Shown piece by piece: positions 9,137 to 19,106 of a stretch of DNA of 64,000 nucleotides. Position 1 is the first letter of the stretch, and the number at the start of each line of letters is the position of its first letter. Source of the DNA: Nocardia puris. GTDB lineage: Bacteria > Actinomycetota > Actinomycetes > Mycobacteriales > Mycobacteriaceae. Position numbers and translations under genes: made by a program. The notes under the pieces are model-generated. The model was not told the origin of the DNA. It made no database searches and saw only the letters and a program-made list of their open reading frames with translations. The stretch lies in contig NZ_QNRE01000009.1 in NCBI RefSeq assembly GCF_003315035.1, forward strand, positions 232,169-296,168, given 5' to 3'.

Positions 9137-10090
9137 TCAGGGCACCAGCACCGTCAACGCCGAGGGGACCGCGCGCACGGTGATCGGCAGCGTGCCCGCC
9201 GGTTCGCCGTCGGCGGTGGCCGGGGTGTTCGGCGCGCTGAGCGTCACCGCCGACGCGCGGTACCTGGTCACGGCCCGGTGCTCCACCCGTCGTCCCGAGG
9301 ACAGGGCGGGCAGCAGGCGCAGCATCTCCCGCCGCGACACCGCGCCCACCACGGTCAGATCGAGCAGGCCGTCGTCCATCTCGGCGTCCGGGCACACCAG
9401 CATGCCGCCGCCGTAGGTGCGGGTGTTGCCGAGGGCGATCAGCACCGCCCGCGTCTCGATCGGGCCACCGCGCTCCGGATTGTCCTGCACGCCGTGCGGG
9501 GCGCCGGACAGCTCGATCCGGTAGGGCACGGTGAAGTTGCCGGTGATCTCGGCGAGCGCGGCGAAGGTGTAGCGCAACCGTCCCTTGGGCCAGCGCATCT
9601 CGTTGGCGCGCAAGGTGACTCGCGCGTCGAACCCGGTGCCGGTGATGGTCGCGAAGTACATGGGCTCAGCCCCACGGGACTCGATGCGGCCCAGATCCAT
9701 CACGCGGGTGCGCCCACCCAGCACCACGCCGACGGCCGCCGCGGTGTCGTCGGTGGGCACGCCGAGCGCCCTGGCCAGATCGTTGCCGGTGCCGCTGGGC
9801 ACCAGGCCGAGCGGCATTCCGGTGTGAGCGAGGGCGGCCAGCATTACGTTGATCAGTCCGTCGCCGCCCACGCACACCACCGCGTCGGGGCGCAACGCCG
9901 GATCGAGCGCGGCCAGCGAATCCCGCACGAGCAGCACGGTTTCCGCGGCCGAGGGCGCGCGGATCTCGGTGACGTCCACCCCGCGCGCGGCGAGTTCGGC
10001 GACGGCGGCCGACGCCGTGTCGTGCCCCTTGCCCCCGCCGGAGAGCCGATTGGTCACCACCAGCACGGAACGGATCTCGCGCGACGCCAT
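9137..10090 (-). CDS. dagK: Diacylglycerol kinase-family lipid kinase
   Basis: Phosphorylates diacylglycerol or a related lipid, feeding phosphatidic acid to phospholipid and PIM synthesis. The 317-residue protein carries the family signature: VVTNRLSGGGKG near the N terminus, VCVGGDGLINVMLAAL around residue 68, and GLVPSGTGNDLARALG around residue 90. The start ATG at 10090 shares one base with the TGA of the upstream flavoprotein gene, so the two are coupled. The pair matches Rv2252 (DagK) and Rv2251 in M. tuberculosis, with TetR and glpD continuing the same order on the other side. Confidence 0.9.
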   Translation of the reverse strand: MASREIRSVLVVTNRLSGGGKGHDTASAAVAELAARGVDVTEIRAPSAAETVLLVRDSLAALDPALRPDAVVCVGGDGLINVMLAALAHTGMPLGLVPSGTGNDLARALGVPTDDTAAAVGVVLGGRTRVMDLGRIESRGAEPMYFATITGTGFDARVTLRANEMRWPKGRLRYTFAALAEITGNFTVPYRIELSGAPHGVQDNPERGGPIETRAVLIALGNTRTYGGGMLVCPDAEMDDGLLDLTVVGAVSRREMLRLLPALSSGRRVEHRAVTRYRASAVTLSAPNTPATADGEPAGTLPITVRAVPSALTVLVP

Positions 10091-11739
10091 CAGATCAGCT
10101 TCCCGGGATTGAGGATGCCGGCCGGGTCCAGCTCCGCCTTCACCGCGCGCAGCACCCGGATGCCGAGATCGCCGACCTCGGCGGGCAGCCACGGGCGGTG
10201 ATCGGCGCCCACCGCGTGGTGGTGCGTGATGGTGCCGCCGGCCGCGATGATCGCGTCGCCCACAGCGTTTTTCGCGATACCCCACTGCGTGAGCGGGTCG
10301 TCGAGCTGCTTGGCGACGATGGTGAAGTACAGCGACGCGCCGGTCGGGTAGGTGTGCGAGATGTGGCACATCACCAGCGGCGGCGTGCCCTGGGCGCCCA
10401 GCGAATCCGTCAGCGCCGCGGTCACTTTCGCCTTGAGTTCGGCGATGTTGGACCAGGTGGTCGCGGTCTCCAGTGTCTCGCACAGCACGCCGGCGTCGAG
10501 CAGCGAGTCGCGCAGGTACGGCGCCCCGAAACGGCCGTGTTCCCATTCGCGGGCGGGGTCCTCGCCCAGCGCGGTGCCGCCCGCGGCCGCGAGCAGTTCG
10601 TGCGCCTCGGCGCTGCGCGCGGCCACGTGCGCGGCCGTGCCCTCGAAGGTCGTGATGGCCAGGCAGCCGGTGACGGGCGCGCCGCCGATGTCGCCCGCCC
10701 GCGCGAGGTTCATCCCGGTCTCCACCTCGTCGGACAGGCGCAGCACCGTCGGGGCCGCCCCGGCCTGCACGACGGCGCGCAAGGCCGCGGCGCCGGTGGC
10801 GAAGTCGGGGAACGACCACGCCTGGTAGGCGGTGGTCTCCGGCACCGGGTGCACGCGCACGGTGACCTCGGTGATCACGCCGAGCGTGCCTTCGGACCCG
10901 ACGAACAGTTCCCGCAGATCCGGCCCGGCCGCCGAGGCGGGCGCGCGGCCCAGGTCGAGGGTGCCGCTCGGAGTGGCCACCTTGAGCCGCTGCACCATGT
11001 CGTCGAAGCGGCCGTAGCCGGCCGACGCCTGACCCGAGGAACGGGTCGCCGCGAACCCGCCGATGCTGGCGAACTCGAAGCTCTGCGGGAAGTGCCCCAG
11101 CGAAAGACCGTGCGCGGCGAGCAGTTCCTCGGCGCGCGGGCCGGTGAGCCCGGCCCCGAGCGTGGCGGTGCCGCTGACCGGATCGATCTCGGAGACCGTG
11201 TCGAGGCGGCGCAGATCGAGCGCGACGACGGCGTCGAACGCGCCGCGCACCGGGTCGACACCCCCCACGACGCTGGTGCCGCCGCCGAACGGCACCACGG
11301 CGATGCCGTGCGCGGCACAGTGGGCGAGCACGGCGAGCACCTGCTCGTGATCGGCGGGGAAGACGACGGCGTCGGGGGCGTCCTGCGGCCCCTCGGCGCG
11401 GCGGCGCAGCAGATCGGGCGTGCTCTTTCCGCCCGCGTGCCGGAGGCGGTCGCGGTGGTCGGCCGACACGTTGTCCGCGCCGACCACCTCGACCAATCCG
11501 TCCCGTTGCGCCGGCGTCAACGCCGACGGCCGCAGTGGCACGTCACCCTCATCGCGGCGCGCCACCGGGTCGCCGGACACCCCGAAAACCTGCGTCAGCA
11601 GGCCGCGGATCGTCGCCGACAACGGTTTCTGTCCGGCCGGGACACCCCAGGCGTCCCACACCATACTCGCTGCCCGCTCCGGCGCGTCGGGGTTTGCGGC
11701 GGGGATCGGGGCCCCGTCCGTGTGCTTCGTGTCGACCAT
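10090..11739 (-). CDS. FAD-linked oxidase, alkyl-dihydroxyacetonephosphate synthase-like
   Basis: A 549-residue flavoprotein of the VAO/PCMH fold. The FAD-binding segment includes VVPFGGGTSVVGGV and GSEGTLGVITEVTVRVHP, and the C-terminal part has CHISHTYPTGASLYFT, typical of AGPS-type enzymes that exchange an acyl for an alkyl group on DHAP. Ether-lipid synthesis is not proven in such bacteria, so the role here is open. It is divergent from a TetR gene with a shared symmetric operator only three bases upstream of the ATG at 11739. A downstream ATG at 11664 (MVWDAWG) is an alternative start if the transcript begins inside the operator. Confidence 0.85.
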   Translation of the reverse strand: MVDTKHTDGAPIPAANPDAPERAASMVWDAWGVPAGQKPLSATIRGLLTQVFGVSGDPVARRDEGDVPLRPSALTPAQRDGLVEVVGADNVSADHRDRLRHAGGKSTPDLLRRRAEGPQDAPDAVVFPADHEQVLAVLAHCAAHGIAVVPFGGGTSVVGGVDPVRGAFDAVVALDLRRLDTVSEIDPVSGTATLGAGLTGPRAEELLAAHGLSLGHFPQSFEFASIGGFAATRSSGQASAGYGRFDDMVQRLKVATPSGTLDLGRAPASAAGPDLRELFVGSEGTLGVITEVTVRVHPVPETTAYQAWSFPDFATGAAALRAVVQAGAAPTVLRLSDEVETGMNLARAGDIGGAPVTGCLAITTFEGTAAHVAARSAEAHELLAAAGGTALGEDPAREWEHGRFGAPYLRDSLLDAGVLCETLETATTWSNIAELKAKVTAALTDSLGAQGTPPLVMCHISHTYPTGASLYFTIVAKQLDDPLTQWGIAKNAVGDAIIAAGGTITHHHAVGADHRPWLPAEVGDLGIRVLRAVKAELDPAGILNPGKLI

Positions 11740-11741
11740 GC

Positions 11742-11774
11742 GTTACAGTTTGACATAGACTGTCAAGCAGTAAC
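11742..11774. promoter_or_regulatory. Symmetric TetR-type operator with face-to-face promoters
   Basis: A perfectly centred inverted repeat: GTTAC (11742-11746) and TTGACA (11750-11755) mirror TGTCAA (11761-11766) and GTAAC (11770-11774). Each strand also presents TTGACA, 15 bases, then TAACG, so two overlapping promoters may be built into the same palindrome. It lies between the flavoprotein gene and the TetR gene, the usual place for a TetR autoregulatory operator. Confidence 0.8.
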
Positions 11775-11799
11775 GAACCCGATCTTCCGGTGGTGACCA

Positions 11800-12402
11800 G
11801 TGACCGACGCCGAGCCCTCGGCCATCGACCTCGCGATCTTCGACGCGGCTCGCGCCTGCGTGCAGGAATTCGGCGTGCGCCGCACGACCCTCACCGAGGT
11901 GGCGCGCCGGGCGGGAGTCAGCAGGCCGACGGTGTACCGGCGCTGGCCCGACACCGGCTCGCTGGTGGCCGAGCTGCTGGTGCGCGAACTGCGCGCCATC
12001 CTCACCGCCGCCATGCCGACGGCGGGCGCCGCGCGCACCCGGCTGGTCACGGGCGTGGTCACCGGCGCGGAGATGGTGCGCTCGAATCCCTTGTTCGGCA
12101 AGATCTTCCGCACCGACACCGACCTGATGCTCACCTACGTGTTCGGCAGGCTCGGCCGCAACCAGCGCACCCTGATCGACCTGTTCGCGGCGGGTATCGC
12201 CGAAGGGCAGCGCGACGGGTCGATCCGCGCGGGCGAGCCCGTGCACCTCGCGACAATGCTGCTGCTCATGGTGCAGTCCGCCGTCCAGTCCGCGGGCACG
12301 GTCGAGCCGCTGCTGCCCGGCCCGGCACTGGACGCCGAACTGGCCCGCGCCATCGACGGTTACCTCACCCCGGACCTCCCCGCGACGAGGAGGGGGCGGT
12401 GA
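11800..12402 (+). CDS. TetR-family transcriptional regulator
   Basis: 200 residues with an N-terminal helix-turn-helix: TTLTEVARRAGVSRPTVYRR at about residues 29-48, then WPDTGSLVAELL. The C-terminal ligand-binding part is helical and alanine-rich. The start is GTG at 11800. It most likely binds the palindrome at 11742-11774 and represses itself, glpD (31 bases downstream on the same strand) and the divergent flavoprotein-dagK pair. The order equals Rv2249c-Rv2252 of M. tuberculosis, where the TetR is Rv2250c. The inducer may be a glycerol or lipid metabolite, but this is inference. Confidence 0.93.
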   Translation: MTDAEPSAIDLAIFDAARACVQEFGVRRTTLTEVARRAGVSRPTVYRRWPDTGSLVAELLVRELRAILTAAMPTAGAARTRLVTGVVTGAEMVRSNPLFGKIFRTDTDLMLTYVFGRLGRNQRTLIDLFAAGIAEGQRDGSIRAGEPVHLATMLLLMVQSAVQSAGTVEPLLPGPALDAELARAIDGYLTPDLPATRRGR

Positions 12403-12433
12403 GGTTGCCACCGCACACCCGAAAGGCCCTGCG

Positions 12434-13981
<1,548 letters not shown>

Positions 13982-13989
13982 GCGGAGTC

Positions 13990-14005
13990 CGGGCGGCACC
14001 GCCCG
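13990..14005. terminator. Short hairpin between convergent genes
   Basis: A 7-bp G+C stem (13990-13996 with 13999-14005) with a two-base gap lies between the convergent glpD and MerR genes, 9 bases past the glpD stop. It has no T-tract and could serve either strand. The tight loop makes the structure less certain. Confidence 0.4.
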
Positions 14006-14026
14006 CGTCGGGTCCCTTCCACCGGC

Positions 14027-14401
14027 TCAGGCCGAACGCGCGCTTTCCTCGGCGTGGTACCGGCGGTTGATCGCGATCAGCTCGTCGAGCCGGGCCCGGG
14101 TGTCGACGAGTTCGGCGATGTGCGCGTCGAGCTTGGCCCGCTCCTCGACCATCCGCTCCCAGGCCGCTTCGGTGGCCTGGGAGCTGGGCGAATCCACGCA
14201 CGGCAGCACCTCGGCGATGGTGCGGCTGGACAGCCCGGCCGCGAGCATGCGACGCAGGAACTGCACCCGCGACACGTCGCTCTCGGCGTACTGCCGCTGC
14301 CCGCTGGCGCTGCGCGAGCTGATCAGCAGCCCCTGCTCCTCGTAGTACCGCAGCGAGCGCACGCTCGCGCCGCTGCGCTGGGAAAGCTCCCCGATCCGCA
14401 T
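14027..14401 (-). CDS. MerR-family transcriptional regulator
   Basis: 124 residues with the MerR winged-helix start MRIGELSQRSGASVRSLRYY, then EEQGLL and RQYAESDVSRVQFLRRML, followed by a coiled coil (about residues 80-115) that makes the dimer. ATG at 14401 is preceded by GGAGGA; an upstream in-frame start is not supported. It is divergent from the Old Yellow Enzyme gene, whose promoter has the long spacer of MerR targets, so it likely activates that gene. One cysteine (in LPCVDSP) is present, so no clear metal or thiol sensor site can be named. Confidence 0.93.
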   Translation of the reverse strand: MRIGELSQRSGASVRSLRYYEEQGLLISSRSASGQRQYAESDVSRVQFLRRMLAAGLSSRTIAEVLPCVDSPSSQATEAAWERMVEERAKLDAHIAELVDTRARLDELIAINRRYHAEESARSA

Positions 14402-14430
14402 GTGATCCTCCGAGATCCGCGTCACAACAC

Positions 14431-14462
14431 TTGCCTCTGACGTCAGTGTCAGCTTTTAGCGT
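14431..14462 (+). promoter_or_regulatory. Long-spacer promoter with MerR-type palindrome
   Basis: A -35-like TTGCCT at 14431-14436 and a -10-like TTAGCG/TAGCGT at 14456-14462 are separated by 19-20 bases, longer than the 17 usual for sigma-A promoters. Within the spacer CTGAC (14437-14441) and GTCAG (14448-14452) form an inverted repeat. This is the standard layout of promoters activated by MerR proteins and points at the OYE gene starting at 14469. Confidence 0.7.
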
Positions 14463-14468
14463 AGCGCC

Positions 14469-15539
14469 ATGACGACACTCTTCGACGCGTACACCGCAGG
14501 TTCGCTCACCCTGCCGAACCGTATCGTGATGGCCCCGATGACCCGGGTCCGCTCCGACGCCGACGGCCTCGCCAACGCCTCGATGGCCCGCTACTACGCA
14601 CAGCGCGCCACGGCGGGCCTGCTGATCAGCGAGGGCGTGCAGCCCAGCAAGCTCGGCCAGTCCAACCCGTTCACCCCCGGCCTGCACACCGACGCGCAGG
14701 CCGAGTCGTGGCGGCAGGTCACCGACGCGGTCCACATCAACGGCGGCCGCATCTTCGCCCAGATCATGCACGGCGGCCGCATCAGCCATCCGACCACCTC
14801 GGGACTCCAGCCGGTCGGCCCGTCGGCGGTCGCCGCCCGCGACGTGCTGGTGTTCGCCCCCGCAGGGCGGCTGCCCGCCCCGGTGCCCCGGGAGCTGACG
14901 CTCGCCGAAGTGCCGCAGGAGGCCCACTCGTACGCCGCGGCCGCGGTGCGCGCCAGCGCCGCGGGGTTCGACGGCGTCGAATTGCACGGCGCGAACGGCT
15001 ATCTCATCGCGCAGTTCCTCTCCAGCAACGCCAACCTGCGCACCGACCGCTACGGCGGCTCGATCGCGGGGCGCATCCGGTTCGCCGTCGAGGCGGCCGA
15101 GGCCGCCGCCGACGCCATCGGCGCCGACCGCGTCGGCATCCGCCTGTCCCCGGGCGCCGGCATCTGGGACGCCCACGAGACCGACATCCCCGAGTTGTAC
15201 GGCGCGCTGCTGGCCGAGCTGGCCCGGCTGGACCTCGCCTACCTCCACCTCGAGGCGTCCACCGACGAGCAAACCCTGGTCGGCCTGCGCCGCGCCTGGC
15301 CCGGCACGCTCATCGTCAATCCCACCCACCCGGCGGGCGCCGAAACGGCCGGGCGCAAGCACGCCGACCACTGGCTGGGCCTCGGCGCGGACCTCATCTC
15401 GTTCGGCCGCGCCTTCCTCGCCAACCCCGATCTGGTCGAGCGGCTGCGCGCCGACCTGCCCCTGGCCGAGGCCGACGAGGAGACGTACTTCCAGGGCGGC
15501 GACAAGGGATACCTGACCTACCCGCACTACCAGCACTGA
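14469..15539 (+). CDS. Old Yellow Enzyme-family ene-reductase
   Basis: FMN- and NAD(P)H-dependent reductase of activated alkenes. 356 residues in a TIM barrel: LPNRIVMAPMTRVRSD at the start, then FDGVELHGANGYLIAQFLS, RTDRYGGSIAGRIRF and FGRAFLANPDLVERL, all signatures of the NADH:flavin oxidoreductase family (NemA-like). It is divergent from and probably induced through the neighbouring MerR regulator, so the trigger is likely an electrophile or nitro compound. The leader is very short: the -10 lies only about 7 bases before the ATG, so the message may be nearly leaderless. Confidence 0.95.
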   Translation: MTTLFDAYTAGSLTLPNRIVMAPMTRVRSDADGLANASMARYYAQRATAGLLISEGVQPSKLGQSNPFTPGLHTDAQAESWRQVTDAVHINGGRIFAQIMHGGRISHPTTSGLQPVGPSAVAARDVLVFAPAGRLPAPVPRELTLAEVPQEAHSYAAAAVRASAAGFDGVELHGANGYLIAQFLSSNANLRTDRYGGSIAGRIRFAVEAAEAAADAIGADRVGIRLSPGAGIWDAHETDIPELYGALLAELARLDLAYLHLEASTDEQTLVGLRRAWPGTLIVNPTHPAGAETAGRKHADHWLGLGADLISFGRAFLANPDLVERLRADLPLAEADEETYFQGGDKGYLTYPHYQH

Positions 15540-15681
15540 GCCGGCGGGGCACACGGGCCGACATCGTGATGACCACCGCCCCGGCAGAGCTGACGGACGG
15601 TCAGGTTCGACGGAATCGAGTCGTAGCCACCGGAGTTCACGACGTTCGCACCGGTCGCCCGGCGCGAGCCCGCTCGCGTGA

Positions 15682-16254
15682 TCAGGGCTGCGGAGTCGAC
15701 ACCTGCGCATCCGGCTCGGTGCCGTCCGGCTCGAACTCCCACCCGGCGAGATCCGCGCGCATCGCGGCGCGCGGCCAGTGGTCCAGTCCGTGCGCCGATT
15801 CGGCCGCGCGCACCGCCAGCAGTTCCGGCGTCTCGTCGGTGGGCAGCACGTAGCGGAAGCCGAGCCGCTCGTAATACGGCCCGTTCCACGGGACTTCGAC
15901 GAACGTGGTGAGCGTGATCGCGGACAGTCCCTCGGCCCGCGCCCACCGGATCGTGTGGTCGATGAGGCGCTTGCCCAGGCGCCGCCCGGCGTAGGCGGGC
16001 AGCACCGAGACCTGGTCGATGTGCGCGTTGCCGTCGACCAGGCCGGCCACCAGGTAAGCGACGGGCTCGTCCGCGGCGTCCGCGTACACCCAGGCCCGTC
16101 CGGCGCGCTGGAACTCGCGCAGCGTTTCGAGAGAGGGTGGCTCGTCGTCGGCGACGGTCCGCATTCCGATCTCGGCGAAGGGAGCGCCCGCCGCGCGCTC
16201 TATCTCACGCAAGGCGGGCAGGTCGGCCTCGGTGGCCGGGCGCAGGATCAGCAT
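15682..16254 (-). CDS. GNAT-family acetyltransferase
   Basis: 190 residues with the GNAT core: MLILRPATEADLPALREIER at the start, VSVLPAYAGRRLGKRLIDHT carrying the acetyl-CoA R/QxxGxG/A loop (GRRLGKRL) near residue 105, and NGPYYERLGFRYV near residue 135. The substrate is unknown. ATG at 16254 is chosen because it opens directly into the first GNAT strand, whereas upstream residues have no homology. It stands alone between OYE and a small exported protein. Confidence 0.9.
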   Translation of the reverse strand: MLILRPATEADLPALREIERAAGAPFAEIGMRTVADDEPPSLETLREFQRAGRAWVYADAADEPVAYLVAGLVDGNAHIDQVSVLPAYAGRRLGKRLIDHTIRWARAEGLSAITLTTFVEVPWNGPYYERLGFRYVLPTDETPELLAVRAAESAHGLDHWPRAAMRADLAGWEFEPDGTEPDAQVSTPQP

Positions 16255-16301
16255 CCCCGCAGTATGGACCCCGCGGGCCGAACCGGTCGCGCGAGTATCC
16301 G

Positions 16302-16526
16302 CTAGGACGACCCGCGCGCCGATCCGGTGAACAGGTTGCTCAGGAAATCGGTGAACGGCACGCACACCGCCGCGCCACCGCTCAGCGACGGCGGAAAGCA
16401 GGTCACAGCCGACACTTCCGCGGCCCGCTCCGCCGGCGCGCTCGCCTGCGCGGTGCCGCCGAGGCCCGCCACACCGAGGGCGACGCCGACCGCCGCCGTT
16501 CCCAGTATCCGAGATGTGAGTCGCAT
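16302..16526 (-). CDS. Small exported protein, unknown function
   Basis: 74 residues. The start MRLTSRILGTAAVGVALGVA followed by GLGGTAQASA is a good Sec signal peptide with an AxA-like cleavage site near residue 29. The mature part of about 45 residues has two cysteines (VTCFPPS and AVCVPFTD) that could form a disulphide. Such small exported proteins are common in mycolata, and I do not recognise the family. GGAAAGGA lies about 6-13 bases upstream of the ATG. It follows the TetR gene on the same strand, and may be regulated by it. Confidence 0.7.
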   Translation of the reverse strand: MRLTSRILGTAAVGVALGVAGLGGTAQASAPAERAAEVSAVTCFPPSLSGGAAVCVPFTDFLSNLFTGSARGSS

Positions 16527-16597
16527 GACACTGTCCTTTCCGGCATCCTCCCGCGCCGACGGTAACGCCGTGCGCGCGGCTCCGGCGGCCCCGAGTT

Positions 16598-17209
16598 CTA
16601 GGTGCGCACGGCCGCCAGCGCCGCGACCAGGCGGTGGCTGCGGGCGGTCATGTCCTCGGCGCTCTCCTGCGGGTGCCGCAGCCACCAGTTGACCAGCGCC
16701 GTCACCGCGCCCATCCACACGTCGGTGAGCGCGGACGCGTCGTCGGGATCGTCCAGTCCCGCGGCCTCCAGCACCGCACGCACCCCGCGCGCGGCCTGGT
16801 CGGCGATGCGGTGCCGGGCCCGCTTCACGGCGTCGGCCGCCGGGCCGTCGGCGGGATGGGAGCGGTCGAACAGCACGTTCCAGTCCTGCGGCCGCGGGGC
16901 CAGCGCGTGGAACACCGCGCTCAGCACCTCCCGCGCCATATCGATCGAGCCGGGCCCCGCGATCGCCGCCTCGATGGCATCGCCGAGCACCGCGGCCGCC
17001 CGCTCCACGCACGCGACGTACAACCCGTCCTTGGTCTGGAAATAGGCGTAGACCAGCGGCTTCGAGACACCCGCCCGCGTCGCGACCTCGGCGATCGACA
17101 GTCCCGCGTAGCCCACGCGCCCGATCTCGTCGACCGCGATATCGAGGATCTGCGCCTCGCGCTCGGCGCGCGGCACCCCTTTGGTTCCCGCTGTGCTCAC
17201 GCTGTTCAT
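16598..17209 (-). CDS. TetR-family transcriptional regulator
   Basis: 203 residues. The helix-turn-helix LSIAEVATRAGVSKPLVYAY (about residues 37-56) and FQTKDGLYVACVERA are typical TetR. The C-terminal part is a helical ligand-binding domain with WMGAVTALVNWWLRHP. It lies just upstream of the small exported protein on the same strand and divergently next to the decayed sterol desaturase, which may once have been its target. The inducer is not predictable. Confidence 0.92.
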   Translation of the reverse strand: MNSVSTAGTKGVPRAEREAQILDIAVDEIGRVGYAGLSIAEVATRAGVSKPLVYAYFQTKDGLYVACVERAAAVLGDAIEAAIAGPGSIDMAREVLSAVFHALAPRPQDWNVLFDRSHPADGPAADAVKRARHRIADQAARGVRAVLEAAGLDDPDDASALTDVWMGAVTALVNWWLRHPQESAEDMTARSHRLVAALAAVRT

Positions 17210-17221
17210 CCAACCATTCGC

Positions 17222-17767
17222 CCGGCACCGCCCTGGCGCGGCTACTTCGCGATCGACACCAGGACCAGCCTGAGCATGGGCGCCGGCGCCCTCGGTTTCA
17301 TGCTGCTGTTCAAGACGCTCACGCTGGTGCTGTTCGTCTTCCTCTGGGCGGTGGTCGCGCCGTGGCAGCTGCCCACCGACGCCTGGTGGTCCAGTTCTTC
17401 GTCCACACCGAGACCGTCGGCACGCTGGCCCGGCCGATCGAGTTCCTGTTCAACACCCCGTCGCACCACCGCGTGCACCACGGCAGCGACCCCGAATACC
17501 TGGACAAGAACTACGGCGGCATCCTCATCCTCTGGGACCGCCTGTTCGGGAGGTTTCAGCCGGAGCTGCACCGCCCGACCTACGGGCTCACCGAGCCGGT
17601 CGACTCCTACAACCTGCTCCACCTGCAACATCACGAGTACGGCAACATCCTGCGCGACGTGCGCGGCCACCCGCTGGCGCGACAAGCTCGGCTACCTGTT
17701 CGGCCCGCCCGGCTGGGAACCGAAACCGGAGCTGTCCGCGGCCCGGATCGCGGAGCCGTCGGTGTAG
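17222..17767 (+). pseudogene. Sterol desaturase/fatty acid hydroxylase-family pseudogene
   Basis: Pieces of one membrane di-iron hydroxylase occur in two frames. RGYFAIDTRTSLSMGAG and a hydrophobic helix ending PWQLPTDAWW come first. The frame then switches near 17390 to VQFFVHTETVGTLARPIEF, NTPSHHRVHHG and LDKNYGGILILWDRLFG, and switches back near 17675 to KLGYLFGPPGW. Against family members as remembered, about 100 residues, including the first His clusters, are missing at the first junction, and the N terminus has no start codon. The gene cannot make an active enzyme unless both junctions are sequencing errors. The partner TetR survives next door. Confidence 0.8.
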
Positions 17768-17961
17768 CCGAAGCCCCACGTCGCCCCGCCCTCCGTCAAC
17801 CCCCGCGAACACGCCTCGGGAATCCGGCCACGCGTGCGCGAACCGCCTGGCGACGACCGGTGCGGGGCCGCCCACCTCGGCGCGGTCCCGTTCGGACGGG
17901 CGCTGCCCGGAACGCGCACCCCTTATGCTGGACGCCGAAAGTGCGCGGGAAGGAGGCGCGG

Positions 17962-19062
17962 GTGCGCAAGAACCCTGCGACCGTTGGGATCGCGCCGGGT
18001 GACGGACTGATCGCCCGATTCGGCGCGGTGGTGGTGTATCTCGCGGGTGAAACCGCGTCCACCGACCGGATTCTGGGGGCGATCGAGGCCGTCGCGTCCG
18101 GGGACCATCCGGGTGCGGCGATCGCCCACCGGCTGGCCGCGGTGGTGTTCGGCACCGGGTCCGAGCCGCCGCCCTTCGGCGTGGTCGCACCCACCGGCGA
18201 CGGCACCGTGATCCTGCTGCGCGGTCCGGTCACCGCCGAGATTCAGGGCGCCGAAGGCGTGCGCAAGCTGTCTGGCGCGCGGGCCTTCACCTGGGTCGAC
18301 GAGATCGTGCGCGAACCCGTGCGCCGCATCGCCATCAGCGGCAACGACGCTCCGGCGCATCCGCGCAGCGACCTGCGCGGCGGTGTGGTGCCCGGCGGCG
18401 GCTTCGAATGGCGCGTGGGCGTGCGCCGCGCCGGCGATGCCGACAAGCCCGCCCGCCCGTCCACCACCGCGACGCCGGTACCGGGGGAGCCGCCCGCCAC
18501 CGCGCCCGCCGGACTCGAGGCGCTGGCCGACGAGTCCGAGACGCGCCCCGCCGGCGAACCCCGAGGCACCCAGGCCATGCCGCTGGCCTGGTCGCAGACC
18601 GGTCTCGACCGCGCCGCCGAACCGATTGCCCTGCAAAAGAATCCGCCCACCCGCGGCGCCCGCATCCCGCCCCCGCGCCGGGCCGAGGGAGCCGAAACCC
18701 CCACGGGCGCACTGGTCTACGAGGACTCCGTCTACCCGCTGGACCGCCCCTACGTGATCGGCCGCAACCCCGACGCCGACGACTCGGTGCGCAACGCCAT
18801 CGCCTCGCCGCTGGCCGTGCCGCGCGACCGGCACGTCTCCCGCGTGCACGCCTACGTCTCCCTCGATCGAGGCAAGGTGTTCGTGCGCGACGCCGCCACT
18901 CCCGCGGGCACCTTCATCGCCGCGCCCGGCGTCGAGCAGTGGACGCGGGTCGGCACCGCCCCCGTGGAACTGCCGCCGGGCTGGAGCATCCGCATCGGCG
19001 AGAAGGTGCTCACCCACCGCAACGGCGAACGGCACCCGGCGGCGCAGACCCGCCGCGCGTGA
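17962..19062 (+). CDS. FHA-domain protein
   Basis: 366 residues. The N-terminal part (1-135) is an uncharacterised domain beginning MRKNPATVGIAPGDGLIARF that also occurs in other actinobacterial FHA proteins. A Pro/Ala-rich linker spans about 140-250. The C-terminal FHA domain (about 255-355) has YVIGRNP, RHVSRVHAYVSL and a GTFI strand, the residues that bind phosphothreonine. It therefore probably reads Ser/Thr kinase signalling. The start is GTG at 17962, with GAAGGAGG seven bases upstream; the open frame runs further upstream but through the pseudogene. Confidence 0.88.
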   Translation: MRKNPATVGIAPGDGLIARFGAVVVYLAGETASTDRILGAIEAVASGDHPGAAIAHRLAAVVFGTGSEPPPFGVVAPTGDGTVILLRGPVTAEIQGAEGVRKLSGARAFTWVDEIVREPVRRIAISGNDAPAHPRSDLRGGVVPGGGFEWRVGVRRAGDADKPARPSTTATPVPGEPPATAPAGLEALADESETRPAGEPRGTQAMPLAWSQTGLDRAAEPIALQKNPPTRGARIPPPRRAEGAETPTGALVYEDSVYPLDRPYVIGRNPDADDSVRNAIASPLAVPRDRHVSRVHAYVSLDRGKVFVRDAATPAGTFIAAPGVEQWTRVGTAPVELPPGWSIRIGEKVLTHRNGERHPAAQTRRA

Positions 19063-19106
19063 CACCGGTCACCCCTCGGCCACAGCGCCGGGAGCACAAT
19101 GGCGGT

